64,000 nucleotides of DNA from a bacterium BMS3Bbin08. Its GTDB lineage: Bacteria; Nitrospirota; Thermodesulfovibrionia; UBA6902; BMS3Bbin08. The translations under genes were made by a program, and so were the position numbers. Below the pieces are notes generated by a model. It searched no databases. It had not been told where the DNA came from and saw nothing but the letters and a program-made list of their open reading frames with translations. Below, one piece after another: positions 50,585 to 59,762 of the stretch; position 1 is the stretch's first letter, and each line of letters opens with the position of its first letter. The stretch covers positions 1 to 64,000 of the forward strand of contig BDTR01000064.1 of the NCBI GenBank assembly GCA_002897775.1, given 5' to 3'.

Positions 50585-51325
50585 ATGGATAAGAAGCTCG
50601 TAAGTATATTAGCATTAAGAGATAGGACGCTGGAATTATTAAATGGAAAGATGGGCGATTTCTTTTTGGGAGGAGGTACTGCATTATCGTTATATCATCT
50701 AAAACATAGAGAATCTTTTGATTTGGATTTTTTTACAAAAGATTTTTCAAGTAAAAAGATAAAAGATGTAATTTCTAACATAGAAACTGGTCTTGATGTC
50801 AAGGCAAAAATTGAAGAAGCAGTTCCTTTAGAAGGAAAAGCTCGAATATTGCGTTGTTTTGTACCAATAAATGGCAGAGGGGAATTAGATGATGATGCCA
50901 GCTCTTTTAAAATAGATTTTATTGAAGATCAGTTTGAATATATTAAAACTGATAAAACTACTACCGGTGATATTCCTGTTTTCTCAATGGAGAATATATG
51001 CTTGAGAAAAATATATGCTACATGTGGTGTTGTAAAAGAGGAAGACGAGTTGGGGAGACCAAGATTTGTTGGTGGCAGGCAAGCAGCAAAAGATTTATTC
51101 GACTTATACTTTCTTTCAAATGAATTTATGCGTCTATCCGAATTCGTACAGGAATATTGTCCGAGCAATAAAGAGAGAGTGGTTGAATGGTACCACTCTT
51201 ACGATAGAGTTGACATGAAATTAGGGATTAATGAAATAATAGCTATGAAAAAAGTAGACTTTCATGATATTGAACGGCATTTTAGACAAGAAGTGGATAC
51301 TATGATTAAGCAGGAGTTAAGTTAA
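50585..51325 (+). CDS. AbiEii/AbiGii-type nucleotidyltransferase toxin
   Basis: This 246-aa protein has FFLGGGTALSLYHLKHRESF at about 26-45 followed by DLDFFTK, the G-G-T-A-L ... H-R-x-S-x-D-L-D-F pattern of AbiEii family nucleotidyltransferases. The C-terminal helical part has AAKDLFDLYFL. AbiEii toxins transfer nucleotides to tRNA and are held by a partner in AbiE systems, where the antitoxin is a winged-helix protein; here the partner is HTH (XRE) instead. The partner gene starts 1 bp downstream. Confidence 0.8.
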   Translation: MDKKLVSILALRDRTLELLNGKMGDFFLGGGTALSLYHLKHRESFDLDFFTKDFSSKKIKDVISNIETGLDVKAKIEEAVPLEGKARILRCFVPINGRGELDDDASSFKIDFIEDQFEYIKTDKTTTGDIPVFSMENICLRKIYATCGVVKEEDELGRPRFVGGRQAAKDLFDLYFLSNEFMRLSEFVQEYCPSNKERVVEWYHSYDRVDMKLGINEIIAMKKVDFHDIERHFRQEVDTMIKQELS

Positions 51326-51326
51326 A

Positions 51327-51929
51327 ATGAAAGAAAATATATATTGGGATAAATCAACAAACTCGGAAGAGATAAGAAAAATATTAGGGGATGATTCACA
51401 CGAGAGATTTATAGAATTTGCATCTCTCTTATTATCGAGAACAAGCAACATAAAGGAAGTCTTCTCTGATTATTTAAATCAGGATATGTTCTGCAAGAAT
51501 TGGCGCAAAATTAAGCGGAAAATGCGTGCTGACAAATGGACTAACCATAGAATCGATTTTTGGGCTGAAGTATATCGAGTGGCTTTACAAAACAGAGAAA
51601 TGAGCGAGAATCAATTTTCCTATGAAAGAGATGAATTTAAGAACCCGGTAGTCAGACTTATTGGTGTGAGAATAAAAGACGCGAGAAAGAGAATGGGTTG
51701 GACTCAAAGAAGCTTGGCTAAGAACATTGGACTCTCACAGCAAACAATTTCTTTGATTGAGCAAGGAAATTATAACTGTTCCTTCAGTTCATTATTGAAG
51801 ATATTCAGTGCGTTAAATCTTAGAATTTCATTAGAATCTAATAATGAATACCCTGGAAGTACGGATACGTCCGGCCCATATTCGTTTTCTTTTACAGAGG
51901 CAAGTTCTGCAACTTCGAAACATGAATGA
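51327..51929 (+). CDS. HTH (XRE) protein partner of AbiEii-like gene
   Basis: This 200-aa protein has an N-terminal helical half (about 1-110) and a C-terminal Cro/C1 helix-turn-helix (about 113-165; IKDARKRMGWTQRSLAKNIG, LSQQTISLIEQGN). It is 1 bp after the AbiEii-type gene and is probably the antitoxin/regulator. The reversed order (toxin first) and HTH at the C-terminal side are unlike the 1251-2061 pair. Confidence 0.75.
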   Translation: MKENIYWDKSTNSEEIRKILGDDSHERFIEFASLLLSRTSNIKEVFSDYLNQDMFCKNWRKIKRKMRADKWTNHRIDFWAEVYRVALQNREMSENQFSYERDEFKNPVVRLIGVRIKDARKRMGWTQRSLAKNIGLSQQTISLIEQGNYNCSFSSLLKIFSALNLRISLESNNEYPGSTDTSGPYSFSFTEASSATSKHE

Positions 51930-51985
51930 TCTAATTCTTCAAACTGTAACCATTTTGTAACCATCAGCTTAAGGCTTTGATTCTT

Positions 51986-52861
51986 TTATCCCCGGGGATG
52001 ATAGTCCTTGTGCACCTTTTTCAGCCGTTCCGGAGTGACCTTAGTGTAGATCTGGGTTGTTGATATGTCCACGTGACCGAGCATTTTCTGGAGCGCCCTC
52101 AGGTCTGCTCCGCCTTCCAGCAGGTGGCTTGCAAAGCAGTGCCTCAGCGTATGCGGAGATACCTTTAAAGACAGCTCGCTGGAGTAGGATTTAATAAGCT
52201 GCCACAGCCTTTGTCTTGTCAGGGGCCTGCCTGCCTTTGCCAGAAAAAAGTTCTGGACGGTTTTTCTCCTGTGAAGCCGGGGCCGCAATTCTGTCATGTA
52301 TTTTTTCAAAGACCTCATTGCCCTTTCATTCATCGGAACAACTCTTTCCCTGGACCCTTTGCCCATAACAATGATAAAACCAGCCTCAAAATTTATGTCC
52401 TTTACCTTCAGGCCGATTATTTCGCTTGCTCTCAGACCTGAAGAATAGAGGAGTTCCAGAAGGGCTTTGTCTCTTAGTGAAAACTTCCCCCCCCGGGGTT
52501 TTTCAATCAGGGAAACAACCTCATCAACTCTCAGTACCCCGGGCAGGTGTTTCCATCCTTTTGGTGTGCTGAAGTTTTCCATCGGGTCTTCGCTGATCAT
52601 TCCCTCTGAGAGCATGAACCTGCACAGCCCCCTGAGTGAAGATATATTCCGTGCTATTGTCGGGGTCTGGCTGCCGCGGTCCCTGAGGCGGTTCAGGTGC
52701 GAGGTAAGATCATTTTTTGTGATACGGGATATGTCAGTACCGCTTTCTTCGAGAAAAGAATAAAATTTGTTCAGGTCATTTTTGTATGCCCGCATAGTGT
52801 TTTCGGACAGCCCTTTCTCCACTGTCAGGTAATTAAGAAATCTTTTTGTCAGGTCGTTCAT
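51986..52861 (-). CDS. xerD: Tyrosine recombinase XerC/XerD
   Basis: This 291-aa site-specific recombinase has an N-terminal SAM-like domain (about 1-85; LTVEKGLSENTMRAYKNDL) and catalytic residues Arg in SSGLRASEI, His-x-x-Arg in SPHTLRHCFASHLL, His in LGHVDIST and Tyr in TQIYTKV. Length and spacing fit Xer proteins acting at dif for chromosome dimer resolution. It lacks the extra domain of integron integrases. A palindrome ATCCCCGGGGAT overlaps its stop. Confidence 0.9.
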   Translation of the reverse strand: MNDLTKRFLNYLTVEKGLSENTMRAYKNDLNKFYSFLEESGTDISRITKNDLTSHLNRLRDRGSQTPTIARNISSLRGLCRFMLSEGMISEDPMENFSTPKGWKHLPGVLRVDEVVSLIEKPRGGKFSLRDKALLELLYSSGLRASEIIGLKVKDINFEAGFIIVMGKGSRERVVPMNERAMRSLKKYMTELRPRLHRRKTVQNFFLAKAGRPLTRQRLWQLIKSYSSELSLKVSPHTLRHCFASHLLEGGADLRALQKMLGHVDISTTQIYTKVTPERLKKVHKDYHPRG

Positions 52862-53122
52862 CTATCCTCAGGATACATGATGCGCGATCGAAGCCGCAAG
52901 TGACCGGAATGCTTGGCTGCGCCCCATGAAGTTGAGAGGCTGAGAATTCTTACCTTCCCAACTTCTTAATTTCTTAACTTCTTATCTTCTACCTGCCTCG
53001 CGCTGAGCGCAGATGTCAACTGTGCCTGCCTGCCTGCATAATTATTTCGGCTTTTGATACCACTATAAGATGTATTTATATTTAACAGGCACCACAAAAT
53101 ATAGGGATTATTGTTTTTTTTC
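52862..53122. other. Gap between xer gene and mraZ promoter
   Basis: No gene is seen. It has a short AACTTCTTAATTTCTTAACTTC repeat tract (about 52969-52990) and CCTGCC runs (about 53019-53034). The mraZ promoter begins at 53123. Confidence 0.4.
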
Positions 53123-53151
53123 TTGACAAGGACCCAGGGTACACTTATACT
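53123..53151 (+). promoter_or_regulatory. mraZ/dcw promoter
   Basis: TTGACA (53123-53128) and TATACT (53146-53151), with exactly 17 bp between, form a strong sigma-70 promoter in front of the division/cell-wall cluster. The -10 abuts the MraZ-type repeats. Confidence 0.75.
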
Positions 53152-53180
53152 GTGGTTAAAAGTGGTAAAAAGTGGAGGAG
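53152..53180 (+). promoter_or_regulatory. MraZ operator repeats
   Basis: Three GTGG repeats at a 10-bp period (GTGGTTAAAA, GTGGTAAAAA, GTGGAGGAG) directly follow the -10. This matches known MraZ binding boxes, where MraZ represses its own operon. The third repeat doubles as the ribosome site of mraZ. Confidence 0.75.
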
Positions 53181-53183
53181 AAA

Positions 53184-53645
53184 GTGCCTGGTTTCTATGG
53201 TAAATACTATTACACCCTGGATGGCAAAGGCCGCATCTTAATCCCACCTACCTTTAAAGAAGTACTTTCATCAAATTACAGCCTGAACCTCGTATTTGTC
53301 AATGACGCGTTTGACCACTGCCTGTGTGCTTACCCGGTTGACGAGTGGAACAGGCTGATGGAAAAGATCAAGCAGATGCCCCAGACACTGGATGCTGTCA
53401 AATACTATATGCGCCGGGTTATCGGCTCGGCTGTTGAATGCGATATTGATAAGCAGGGCAGGCTGCTTATTCCCTCCGCGTTGAGGTCTGACGCGGGATT
53501 GAACAGCGAGACGGTCCTGATAGGTCAGGGCAGCAAGATAGAAGTCTGGGATAAGGCCGAGTTCGAAGGTGTCGCGGATCCGTCGAAATTCGGTATTGAA
53601 ACAATTAATGAGCACAAGGCAAATCTGTCAAACCTTGGTCTGTAA
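53184..53645 (+). CDS. mraZ: Transcriptional regulator MraZ
   Basis: This protein of about 153 aa has two MraZ/AbrB-like repeats (YTLDGKGRILIPPTFKEVL at about 10-28; CDIDKQGRLLIPSALRSDA at about 92-110). GTG 53184 is favoured because GGAGGAG lies just before it; the upstream GTG at 53172 lies within the operator. It is the first gene of the dcw cluster and represses it. Confidence 0.93.
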   Translation: MPGFYGKYYYTLDGKGRILIPPTFKEVLSSNYSLNLVFVNDAFDHCLCAYPVDEWNRLMEKIKQMPQTLDAVKYYMRRVIGSAVECDIDKQGRLLIPSALRSDAGLNSETVLIGQGSKIEVWDKAEFEGVADPSKFGIETINEHKANLSNLGL

Positions 53646-54521
53646 ATGGAGATAGTCCATGTGCCGGTCATGCTTAATGAGATCGTGGAGGCGCTGAGAG
53701 TGAAGAGATCAGGTATTTATGTTGACGGAACCGTGGGTCTCGGAGGCCATGCCGAGGGAATCTTAAGGAAGGCGGAAGGGGAATGTACGCTTATAGGCAT
53801 GGATCGTGATGAAGAAGCGCTGGAGATCGCCGGGAAAAGACTGAAAGACTATGACGTCCAGCTCATGAAAGATAACTTTTCAAATATGGAAGACGCGGTT
53901 AAGGGCCTGGGCTACAAAGAAGTGGACGGTATTCTGCTTGATCTTGGTCTCTCTACCCTTCAGCTCAAGGCAGAAGGAAGGGGCTTTAGCTTTCTGAGGG
54001 ACGACCCCCTTGATATGAGAATGGATACAGCGCAGGAACTCACAGCTGCGAACATAGTAAATGAATATCCTGAAAAAGACCTGGCAAATGTCCTGTGGAA
54101 GTACGGGGAGGAGAGGTTCAGCAGGAAAATCGCGCGCGCCATTGTGAACGCCAGGCAGAGAAAAACCATTAAAACATGCAAAGAGCTCGCCCTGATAATT
54201 GAAAAGGCCGTAAAAAGAAGAGGCAGGATCCATCCGGCTACAAGGGCCTTTCAGACACTGAGGATCGAGGTGAACAAGGAGCTTACACTGCTGTCAATGG
54301 CGCTTGACGCCGGAATAAACCTGCTCGGTCCAAAAGGAAGGTTGTGCGTGCTCTCATATCATTCTCTTGAGGACAGGATCGTCAAACACTCCTTTAAGGA
54401 TATGGCTAAAAAAGGAGTATTAACCATAATTACAAAACGGCCCCTGACACCCCAAAAAGAGGAGCGGGACGCGAACCCGTCATCAAGAAGCGCAAAGCTC
54501 AGGGTAGCGGAGAAATTATGA
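53646..54521 (+). CDS. rsmH: 16S rRNA m4C1402 methyltransferase RsmH (MraW)
   Basis: This 291-aa SAM-dependent methyltransferase has VPVMLNEIVEAL, the SAM-binding motif VDGTVGLGGHAEGIL, IGMDRDEEAL and the LDLGLSTLQLK and RGFSFLRDDPLDMRM segments. It methylates C1402 of 16S rRNA. It follows mraZ with no gap and overlaps ftsL by 4 bp. Confidence 0.95.
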   Translation: MEIVHVPVMLNEIVEALRVKRSGIYVDGTVGLGGHAEGILRKAEGECTLIGMDRDEEALEIAGKRLKDYDVQLMKDNFSNMEDAVKGLGYKEVDGILLDLGLSTLQLKAEGRGFSFLRDDPLDMRMDTAQELTAANIVNEYPEKDLANVLWKYGEERFSRKIARAIVNARQRKTIKTCKELALIIEKAVKRRGRIHPATRAFQTLRIEVNKELTLLSMALDAGINLLGPKGRLCVLSYHSLEDRIVKHSFKDMAKKGVLTIITKRPLTPQKEERDANPSSRSAKLRVAEKL

Positions 54522-54868
54522 CAGCAAGACGCGCAAAAAAAGACACAAGATGGAAACTCATGAAATTCGCCTTTTTCCTCTACGTGTTCATGTTCGTATT
54601 TGCTCTCATATGGCTCAGGACAACGGTTGTTCAGCTTAACTACGAACTCAGTGGACTGGAAACGCAGAGAAGGTCGCTCCTCAGGGAAGAGAAAACGGTT
54701 CTCGCGGAAAAAGCGAATTTCTACTCGGTAGGGCATATAGAAAAAGTCGCGATACAAAGGCTCGGTATGAGTCTGCCGGAAAGAGAAAATATCTATTTTG
54801 TAAAGCAGATAACAGCCGGCGCTGCTCCTTACAAGGTCTCAATAAAGCCGGTCAGCCGGGACAACTGA
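54518..54868 (+). CDS. ftsL: Cell division protein FtsL
   Basis: This 116-aa bitopic protein has a basic cytoplasmic end (MTARRAKKDTRWK), one transmembrane helix (about 14-34; FAFFLYVFMFVFALIWL), and a periplasmic coiled-coil-like region (ELSGLETQRRSLLREEKTVL). The position between rsmH and the PBP gene and overlap with rsmH identify it. It links FtsB/FtsQ to the septal PBP. Confidence 0.85.
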   Translation: MTARRAKKDTRWKLMKFAFFLYVFMFVFALIWLRTTVVQLNYELSGLETQRRSLLREEKTVLAEKANFYSVGHIEKVAIQRLGMSLPERENIYFVKQITAGAAPYKVSIKPVSRDN

Positions 54869-54961
54869 CACGGCCCCGGTATTTACAGGAAGTCAGCTTA
54901 GGGGGGGGACATGAAAATAATAAGACTGTGGGACGAGAATTAGAAGCTCAGAGGCAGGATC

Positions 54962-56755
54962 ATGAGCGTCAGAAGGACAAGAAAGAGCGAAAAAAAGCTC
55001 TGGGACGAGGACTATACAAAAACACGGCTTAAAAGAAGCAAGAACAGGGCCGTAATACTTTCCACTATTGTATTTTTCTGTTTTTCAGTAATATGCGTCC
55101 GCCTGTCTTATCTTATGGTAGTAGACCATGAAAAGCTTTCACAGAGGGCGGAGCGGCAGTACCGCAGAACAAAAGTATTAAGACCCCAGCGAGGTGTAAT
55201 CTGGGACAGGAACATGAGAGAACTGGCAGTTAATGTGGAGACTGACTCCCTTTACGCGGTACCGTCACAGGTCAATGATGTGGATGAACTGTCCTTTCTC
55301 CTCGCGCCTCTTATCAAAACATCGGCAGGAGGTCTCAGCGGGAAGATCTCTGCCAGAAAGAACAAGGAATTCATATGGCTTGCCCGAAAAATGGACAGGG
55401 AAACATCCTTCAGGGTCAATAAGCTGAAGAGCAGGCTTAAGCTCAGTGAACTGGGGGTTCTCACAGAGACAAAACGCTATTATCCCAAAGGCCGTATAGC
55501 GGCACATATACTCGGGCACACAAATATTGATAATGAGGGCCTTGCCGGTATCGAACTCGAATACGACAGCTACATGAAAGGAAAGGCAAAGAAAGTCCAG
55601 CTCGGCAGGGACGCTCGCGGCTACAGCCTTTCAAACGGCATTGAGGATAATATCCAGGGATACAGCCTTCTGCTTACCATCGATGAAGGTATCCAGCATA
55701 TCGTTGAAAGGGAAATAGATATAGCAGTACAGAAGTGGGAGGCTGAAGCAGCGGTGGTAATAATGATGGACCCGAAAAGCGGCCGGATACTTGCCATAGC
55801 GAACAGGCCTACCTATGACCCGAACCTGCCGGGAAAAGTGAGCGCGGCCGGCAGGCGCAACAGGGCGATCACGGACATGTATGAGCCTGGTTCTACTTTC
55901 AAGGCGATCCTGGCGTCAGCAGCTATTGATGAAGGGGTGGTAAAACGCGGGGAAAAATTCGACGTGTCTGACGGTTATATAAAAGTGCCCGGAGGCGTTA
56001 TCCGTGATGTGCACAGGCACGGGATACTGGACTTCAGGGAGGTAATTCAAAAATCATCAAATGTCGGCGCTGTGCAGATCGGGAACAAGCTTGGGAAGGA
56101 ACTATATTATGAGTACATGAGGAAATTCGGTTTTGGAGAGAAAACCGGCATCGACCTGCCGGGAGAGACCAGGGGGCTTTTGAGAAGACCGGAGAACTGG
56201 TCCGGAAGATCACTGGCTTCCATGTCAATAGGACAGGAAATAGGGGTTACTCCGCTGCAGCTCCTGAGGGCATATTCCGCGATCGCCAACGGCGGGAAAC
56301 TGATGAGGCCGTATGTTGTTTCAGAGATAATCTCTTCTGAAGGAGAGGTTATAAAAAGGTTCTCTCCGAAGATGGAGAGAAGGGTCATATCAAGATACTG
56401 CTCGGCAATAATGAGGGGAATACTGAAAACAGTTGTTGAAGAAGGAGGCACCGCGCGCAGGGCCTTCATTAAGGGAAACCCGGTAGCGGGCAAGACAGGC
56501 ACAGCCCAGATGGTTGACCCTGAGACCGGCGGATACTCTAAAAATGATTATGTAAGTTCATTTGTGGGATTTGTCCCTGCTGACGATCCTGAATTAGCGC
56601 TTATTGTGGTCGTATATAAACCAAGGGGCGCCAGATACGGCGGGGTCGTTGCAGCGCCTGTGTTCAGGAGCATTATTGAGGACACCCTTGTATACCTGAA
56701 CATACCCATGGAAAGAGAAGAAAACAGTGTTCTTCTGGTTAGTAAAACTCGTTAG
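54962..56755 (+). CDS. ftsI: Septal penicillin-binding protein FtsI (PBP3-type)
   Basis: This 597-aa class B PBP transpeptidase has a basic N terminus, an N-terminal membrane helix (about 28-50), a PBP dimer domain (about 60-230) and the transpeptidase domain with SxxK in EPGSTFKAI (Ser about 317), SxN in KSSNVGAVQIG, and KTG in AGKTGTAQM. No PASTA repeats. It crosslinks septal peptidoglycan. The 93-bp gap before it holds no gene. Confidence 0.93.
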   Translation: MSVRRTRKSEKKLWDEDYTKTRLKRSKNRAVILSTIVFFCFSVICVRLSYLMVVDHEKLSQRAERQYRRTKVLRPQRGVIWDRNMRELAVNVETDSLYAVPSQVNDVDELSFLLAPLIKTSAGGLSGKISARKNKEFIWLARKMDRETSFRVNKLKSRLKLSELGVLTETKRYYPKGRIAAHILGHTNIDNEGLAGIELEYDSYMKGKAKKVQLGRDARGYSLSNGIEDNIQGYSLLLTIDEGIQHIVEREIDIAVQKWEAEAAVVIMMDPKSGRILAIANRPTYDPNLPGKVSAAGRRNRAITDMYEPGSTFKAILASAAIDEGVVKRGEKFDVSDGYIKVPGGVIRDVHRHGILDFREVIQKSSNVGAVQIGNKLGKELYYEYMRKFGFGEKTGIDLPGETRGLLRRPENWSGRSLASMSIGQEIGVTPLQLLRAYSAIANGGKLMRPYVVSEIISSEGEVIKRFSPKMERRVISRYCSAIMRGILKTVVEEGGTARRAFIKGNPVAGKTGTAQMVDPETGGYSKNDYVSSFVGFVPADDPELALIVVVYKPRGARYGGVVAAPVFRSIIEDTLVYLNIPMEREENSVLLVSKTR

Positions 56756-56839
56756 GAGAAGATCAGGGCGCGGTGCCTTGCCGGCACAGCGCTTCTGCGG
56801 CACTGCCGGTCATGACGGCAGGTTCTTCCGGCGGGGCAG

Positions 56840-58357
56840 ATGACCATTGCAGAGCTTTTAAGCGGTTTGAAGACAAGGAGTATAAGCGGCCCGCCTGATC
56901 AGGAAGTAATGGGGATTGCTTATGATTCAAGGCTGGTAAAGAGCGGTTATCTCTTTGTCGCAATTAAAGGTTTTTCTGTAGATGGCCACACTTACATAAA
57001 GGATGCGATTAACAGGGGGGGGGTAGGGGTGGTTGTAGAAACGATCCAGGATGTACAGACCGATACTTCAGTAGTGCAGGTCGAGGACAGCAGAAAAGCG
57101 CTAGCCTTTCTTTCCGCTGCTTTTTATGGAGAGCCTTCAAAAAGGCTGTCCCTTATCGGCATTACCGGTACCAACGGCAAGACCACCACCAGTTACATCA
57201 TAAGGAACATCCTGGAAACATGGGGGGAAAAGACCGGCTTACTGGGAACGATAAACTACATAATAGATAAAAAGGTTTTAACACCGTCACATACCACCCC
57301 TGAGTCACTGGACCTTCAAAGATATCTGGCAGAGATGGCGGACATCGGCACGCGGTACGCCGTGCTTGAAGTTTCCTCCCATGCCCTGGAGCTCCAGAGA
57401 GTGGGAAGATGTTCATTTAAAATCGCCGCGTTTACCAACTTTTCCCAGGACCACCTGGATTTTCACAAGACCATGAAAGAGTATTTCAGCGCCAAAAGCA
57501 TGCTTTTCGATCACCTTGGAAATGACGGCATTGCCGTGCTGAACCATGATGACCCTGAGATCAGGGGGCTTGCGGCAGGGCTGAACTGTAATGTGGTCAC
57601 ATGCGGAATTGAGGAAGGCGCGATGTTAAGGGCTGAAAACATAAAAGAACCGGTCGCGAATGATATGGCACAGGCAGTTCCAGACGGGCTTTCATTTGAT
57701 ATCCGTACGCCTGAGGACAGGTTTACCGTGGAGTCTGAACTTATAGGGCATTTTAATGTTTATAACATCCTCATGTCAGTTGGAATTGCTTACGCGCTTG
57801 GGATAGACAGGGATACGATCATTGAAGGGGTCAGGACCGCGAAGGCTGTTGAGGGAAGATTTGAGAAGATCGATGAAGGGCAGGAATTTAACTGCATTAT
57901 TGACTACGCCCATACAGAGGATGCCCTGAAAAACCTTCTAAAGAGCGCCAGGCTTATAACAGGGCGGAGAATAATAACGGTCTTTGGATGCGGCGGTGAC
58001 AGAGACAGGACAAAAAGACCGAAGATGGGAGCCGCGGCGTCCGGGCTAAGTGATCTCGTGGTCATAACTTCGGACAACCCCAGGACAGAAGGGCCGATGG
58101 AGATAATCAGGGATATAACCAGGGGTATAAAAAAAGGAGAGTATATTGTCCGGCCAGACAGGGCCGGGGCCATAAGAGAGGCTGTTTCAATGGCAGGGAA
58201 AGGAGATACCCTGCTTATCGCCGGAAAAGGGCATGAAAGTTACCAGGAGATAAGCGGGATAAAACATCCGTTCAGCGATAAACAGGTAGTTAAGCAGGCA
58301 ATAAGAGACCTAAAACCTGCCTGCCGGCAGGCAAGGTCTAAAATCAAAGATCAGTAA
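56840..58357 (+). CDS. murE: UDP-MurNAc-tripeptide synthetase MurE
   Basis: This 505-aa Mur ligase has an N-terminal substrate domain, the ATP loop ITGTNGKTTTSYI (about 108-120), SSHALELQRVGRC, TNFSQDHLDFHKTM and the C-terminal CGGDRDRTKRPKM with SDNPRTE. The C-terminal TSDNPRTE (DNPR motif) indicates addition of meso-diaminopimelate. The 3' end has a CTGCCTGCCGGCAGGCA palindrome (near 58318-58334) inside the coding region. Confidence 0.95.
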   Translation: MTIAELLSGLKTRSISGPPDQEVMGIAYDSRLVKSGYLFVAIKGFSVDGHTYIKDAINRGGVGVVVETIQDVQTDTSVVQVEDSRKALAFLSAAFYGEPSKRLSLIGITGTNGKTTTSYIIRNILETWGEKTGLLGTINYIIDKKVLTPSHTTPESLDLQRYLAEMADIGTRYAVLEVSSHALELQRVGRCSFKIAAFTNFSQDHLDFHKTMKEYFSAKSMLFDHLGNDGIAVLNHDDPEIRGLAAGLNCNVVTCGIEEGAMLRAENIKEPVANDMAQAVPDGLSFDIRTPEDRFTVESELIGHFNVYNILMSVGIAYALGIDRDTIIEGVRTAKAVEGRFEKIDEGQEFNCIIDYAHTEDALKNLLKSARLITGRRIITVFGCGGDRDRTKRPKMGAAASGLSDLVVITSDNPRTEGPMEIIRDITRGIKKGEYIVRPDRAGAIREAVSMAGKGDTLLIAGKGHESYQEISGIKHPFSDKQVVKQAIRDLKPACRQARSKIKDQ

Positions 58358-58358
58358 T

Positions 58359-59762
58359 ATGGCAACCATAACCACAGAAGAGATCATTAAGGCAACAGGG
58401 GGCGAACTGCTTTCTGAGAACACAGGCTCTTTTAAAGGGGCCTCGATCGACTCGCGTACTATCTCTGAGGGTGAGATATTTTTTGCTATTAAAGGACCGA
58501 GGTTTGACGGCCATAATTTTCTGGAGGATGCTTTTTCAAAGGCCGGCGGAGCGGTTATAGACACCAGGGGCCGGCAGCTGCCCGAAGGAAAGGTTGTTAT
58601 TTACGTAAAGGACACACTTAAGGCCCTGCAGGACCTCGCGCATTTTATGAGAATGAGGCGCGATATCCCGGTCATCGCTATCACCGGGAGCAACGGCAAG
58701 ACAACAACCAGGGAAATGGCTTATACGATCCTTTCAAAACGGTTCAAGGTCCTTAAGAACGAAGGCAACCTTAATAATCATATCGGTCTGCCTTTGAGCC
58801 TTACAAGGCTTGGGCCTGATGACGAGGCGGCTGTGCTCGAACTGGGAATGAACACAAGGGGTGAGATCAGAATGCTCTGTGACATAGCCGCTCCGAGCCA
58901 TGGCATAGTTACGAACATAGGTTCAGCGCACATAGGCAATCTGGGAGGGGTGGATGTAATACGAGACGAAAAACTTGAGATACTCAAGGGGCTTCAGGTG
59001 GCCGTGCTCAACGCTGATGACGATTTTTTAATGGAGGGATATAACACAGCCGCGGAGCGGGGCGGGACTGACGGAGAACTGATCACCTTTTCAATAAGGA
59101 ACGATTCAAGTGTTAAGGCTGAAAATGTCACAGCAACCGACCTTGGCAGCAGTTTCACACTCAAACTTAAAAGCGGGGAAAGCGCGGTTATCACGCTGAA
59201 TACCAACGGCCTGTTCAATGTTTATAACGCGCTTGCCGCTTCAGCGGTATGTATCTCGCTCGGTATGACCGTTGAGGAGATAGAGTCCGCTCTTAAGGAT
59301 TACAGGGCCTTTCCCATGAGGTTCGAGGTCATGAAGGTTGATCAAATAACCCTGATAAACGATTCCTATAATGCCAACCCATCGTCAGCGGTTGAATCGG
59401 TCAGGGAACTGGTCCGTATGGGGCGCGGAGCACGGACGGTCGCGGTTATGGGAGACATGCTTGAAATGGGGGCGTTTTCAGAAAAGGCGCACAGGTCTCT
59501 TGGAAAGACGGTCATTGATATGGGCGTTGACGTATTCGTGGCCGTTGGAGAGATGATGGCCCTTGCTGCCGAGGAGGCCGGGAAGCCCAGGGACAGGGGC
59601 GCTAAAGTCCGGCACGCGACATATGAGTTCAGGACCACTGAAGAGGCGGGCAGGAACATAGCCGGTATCATAAAGGCCGGAGATGTTGTTCTTGTAAAAG
59701 GATCGCGTTCAATGAGTATGGAAAAAATAATAGAGGAGATGACAGGGGGAAATGCTATATAA
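58359..59762 (+). CDS. murF: UDP-MurNAc-pentapeptide synthetase MurF
   Basis: This 467-aa Mur ligase adds D-Ala-D-Ala. It has the ATP loop ITGSNGKTTTREM (about 108-120), NEGNLNNHIGLPLSL, VLELGMNTRGEI and NDSYNANPSS. The start is 1 bp after the murE stop; the end overlaps mraY by 11 bp. Confidence 0.95.
   Translation: MATITTEEIIKATGGELLSENTGSFKGASIDSRTISEGEIFFAIKGPRFDGHNFLEDAFSKAGGAVIDTRGRQLPEGKVVIYVKDTLKALQDLAHFMRMRRDIPVIAITGSNGKTTTREMAYTILSKRFKVLKNEGNLNNHIGLPLSLTRLGPDDEAAVLELGMNTRGEIRMLCDIAAPSHGIVTNIGSAHIGNLGGVDVIRDEKLEILKGLQVAVLNADDDFLMEGYNTAAERGGTDGELITFSIRNDSSVKAENVTATDLGSSFTLKLKSGESAVITLNTNGLFNVYNALAASAVCISLGMTVEEIESALKDYRAFPMRFEVMKVDQITLINDSYNANPSSAVESVRELVRMGRGARTVAVMGDMLEMGAFSEKAHRSLGKTVIDMGVDVFVAVGEMMALAAEEAGKPRDRGAKVRHATYEFRTTEEAGRNIAGIIKAGDVVLVKGSRSMSMEKIIEEMTGGNAI

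Noticed and set aside
51986-52861. Tyrosine recombinase as the integron integrase
   Set aside because: Sequence fits XerC/D; it lacks the IntI-specific insertion, is 8 kb from the array and sits beside the dcw cluster.
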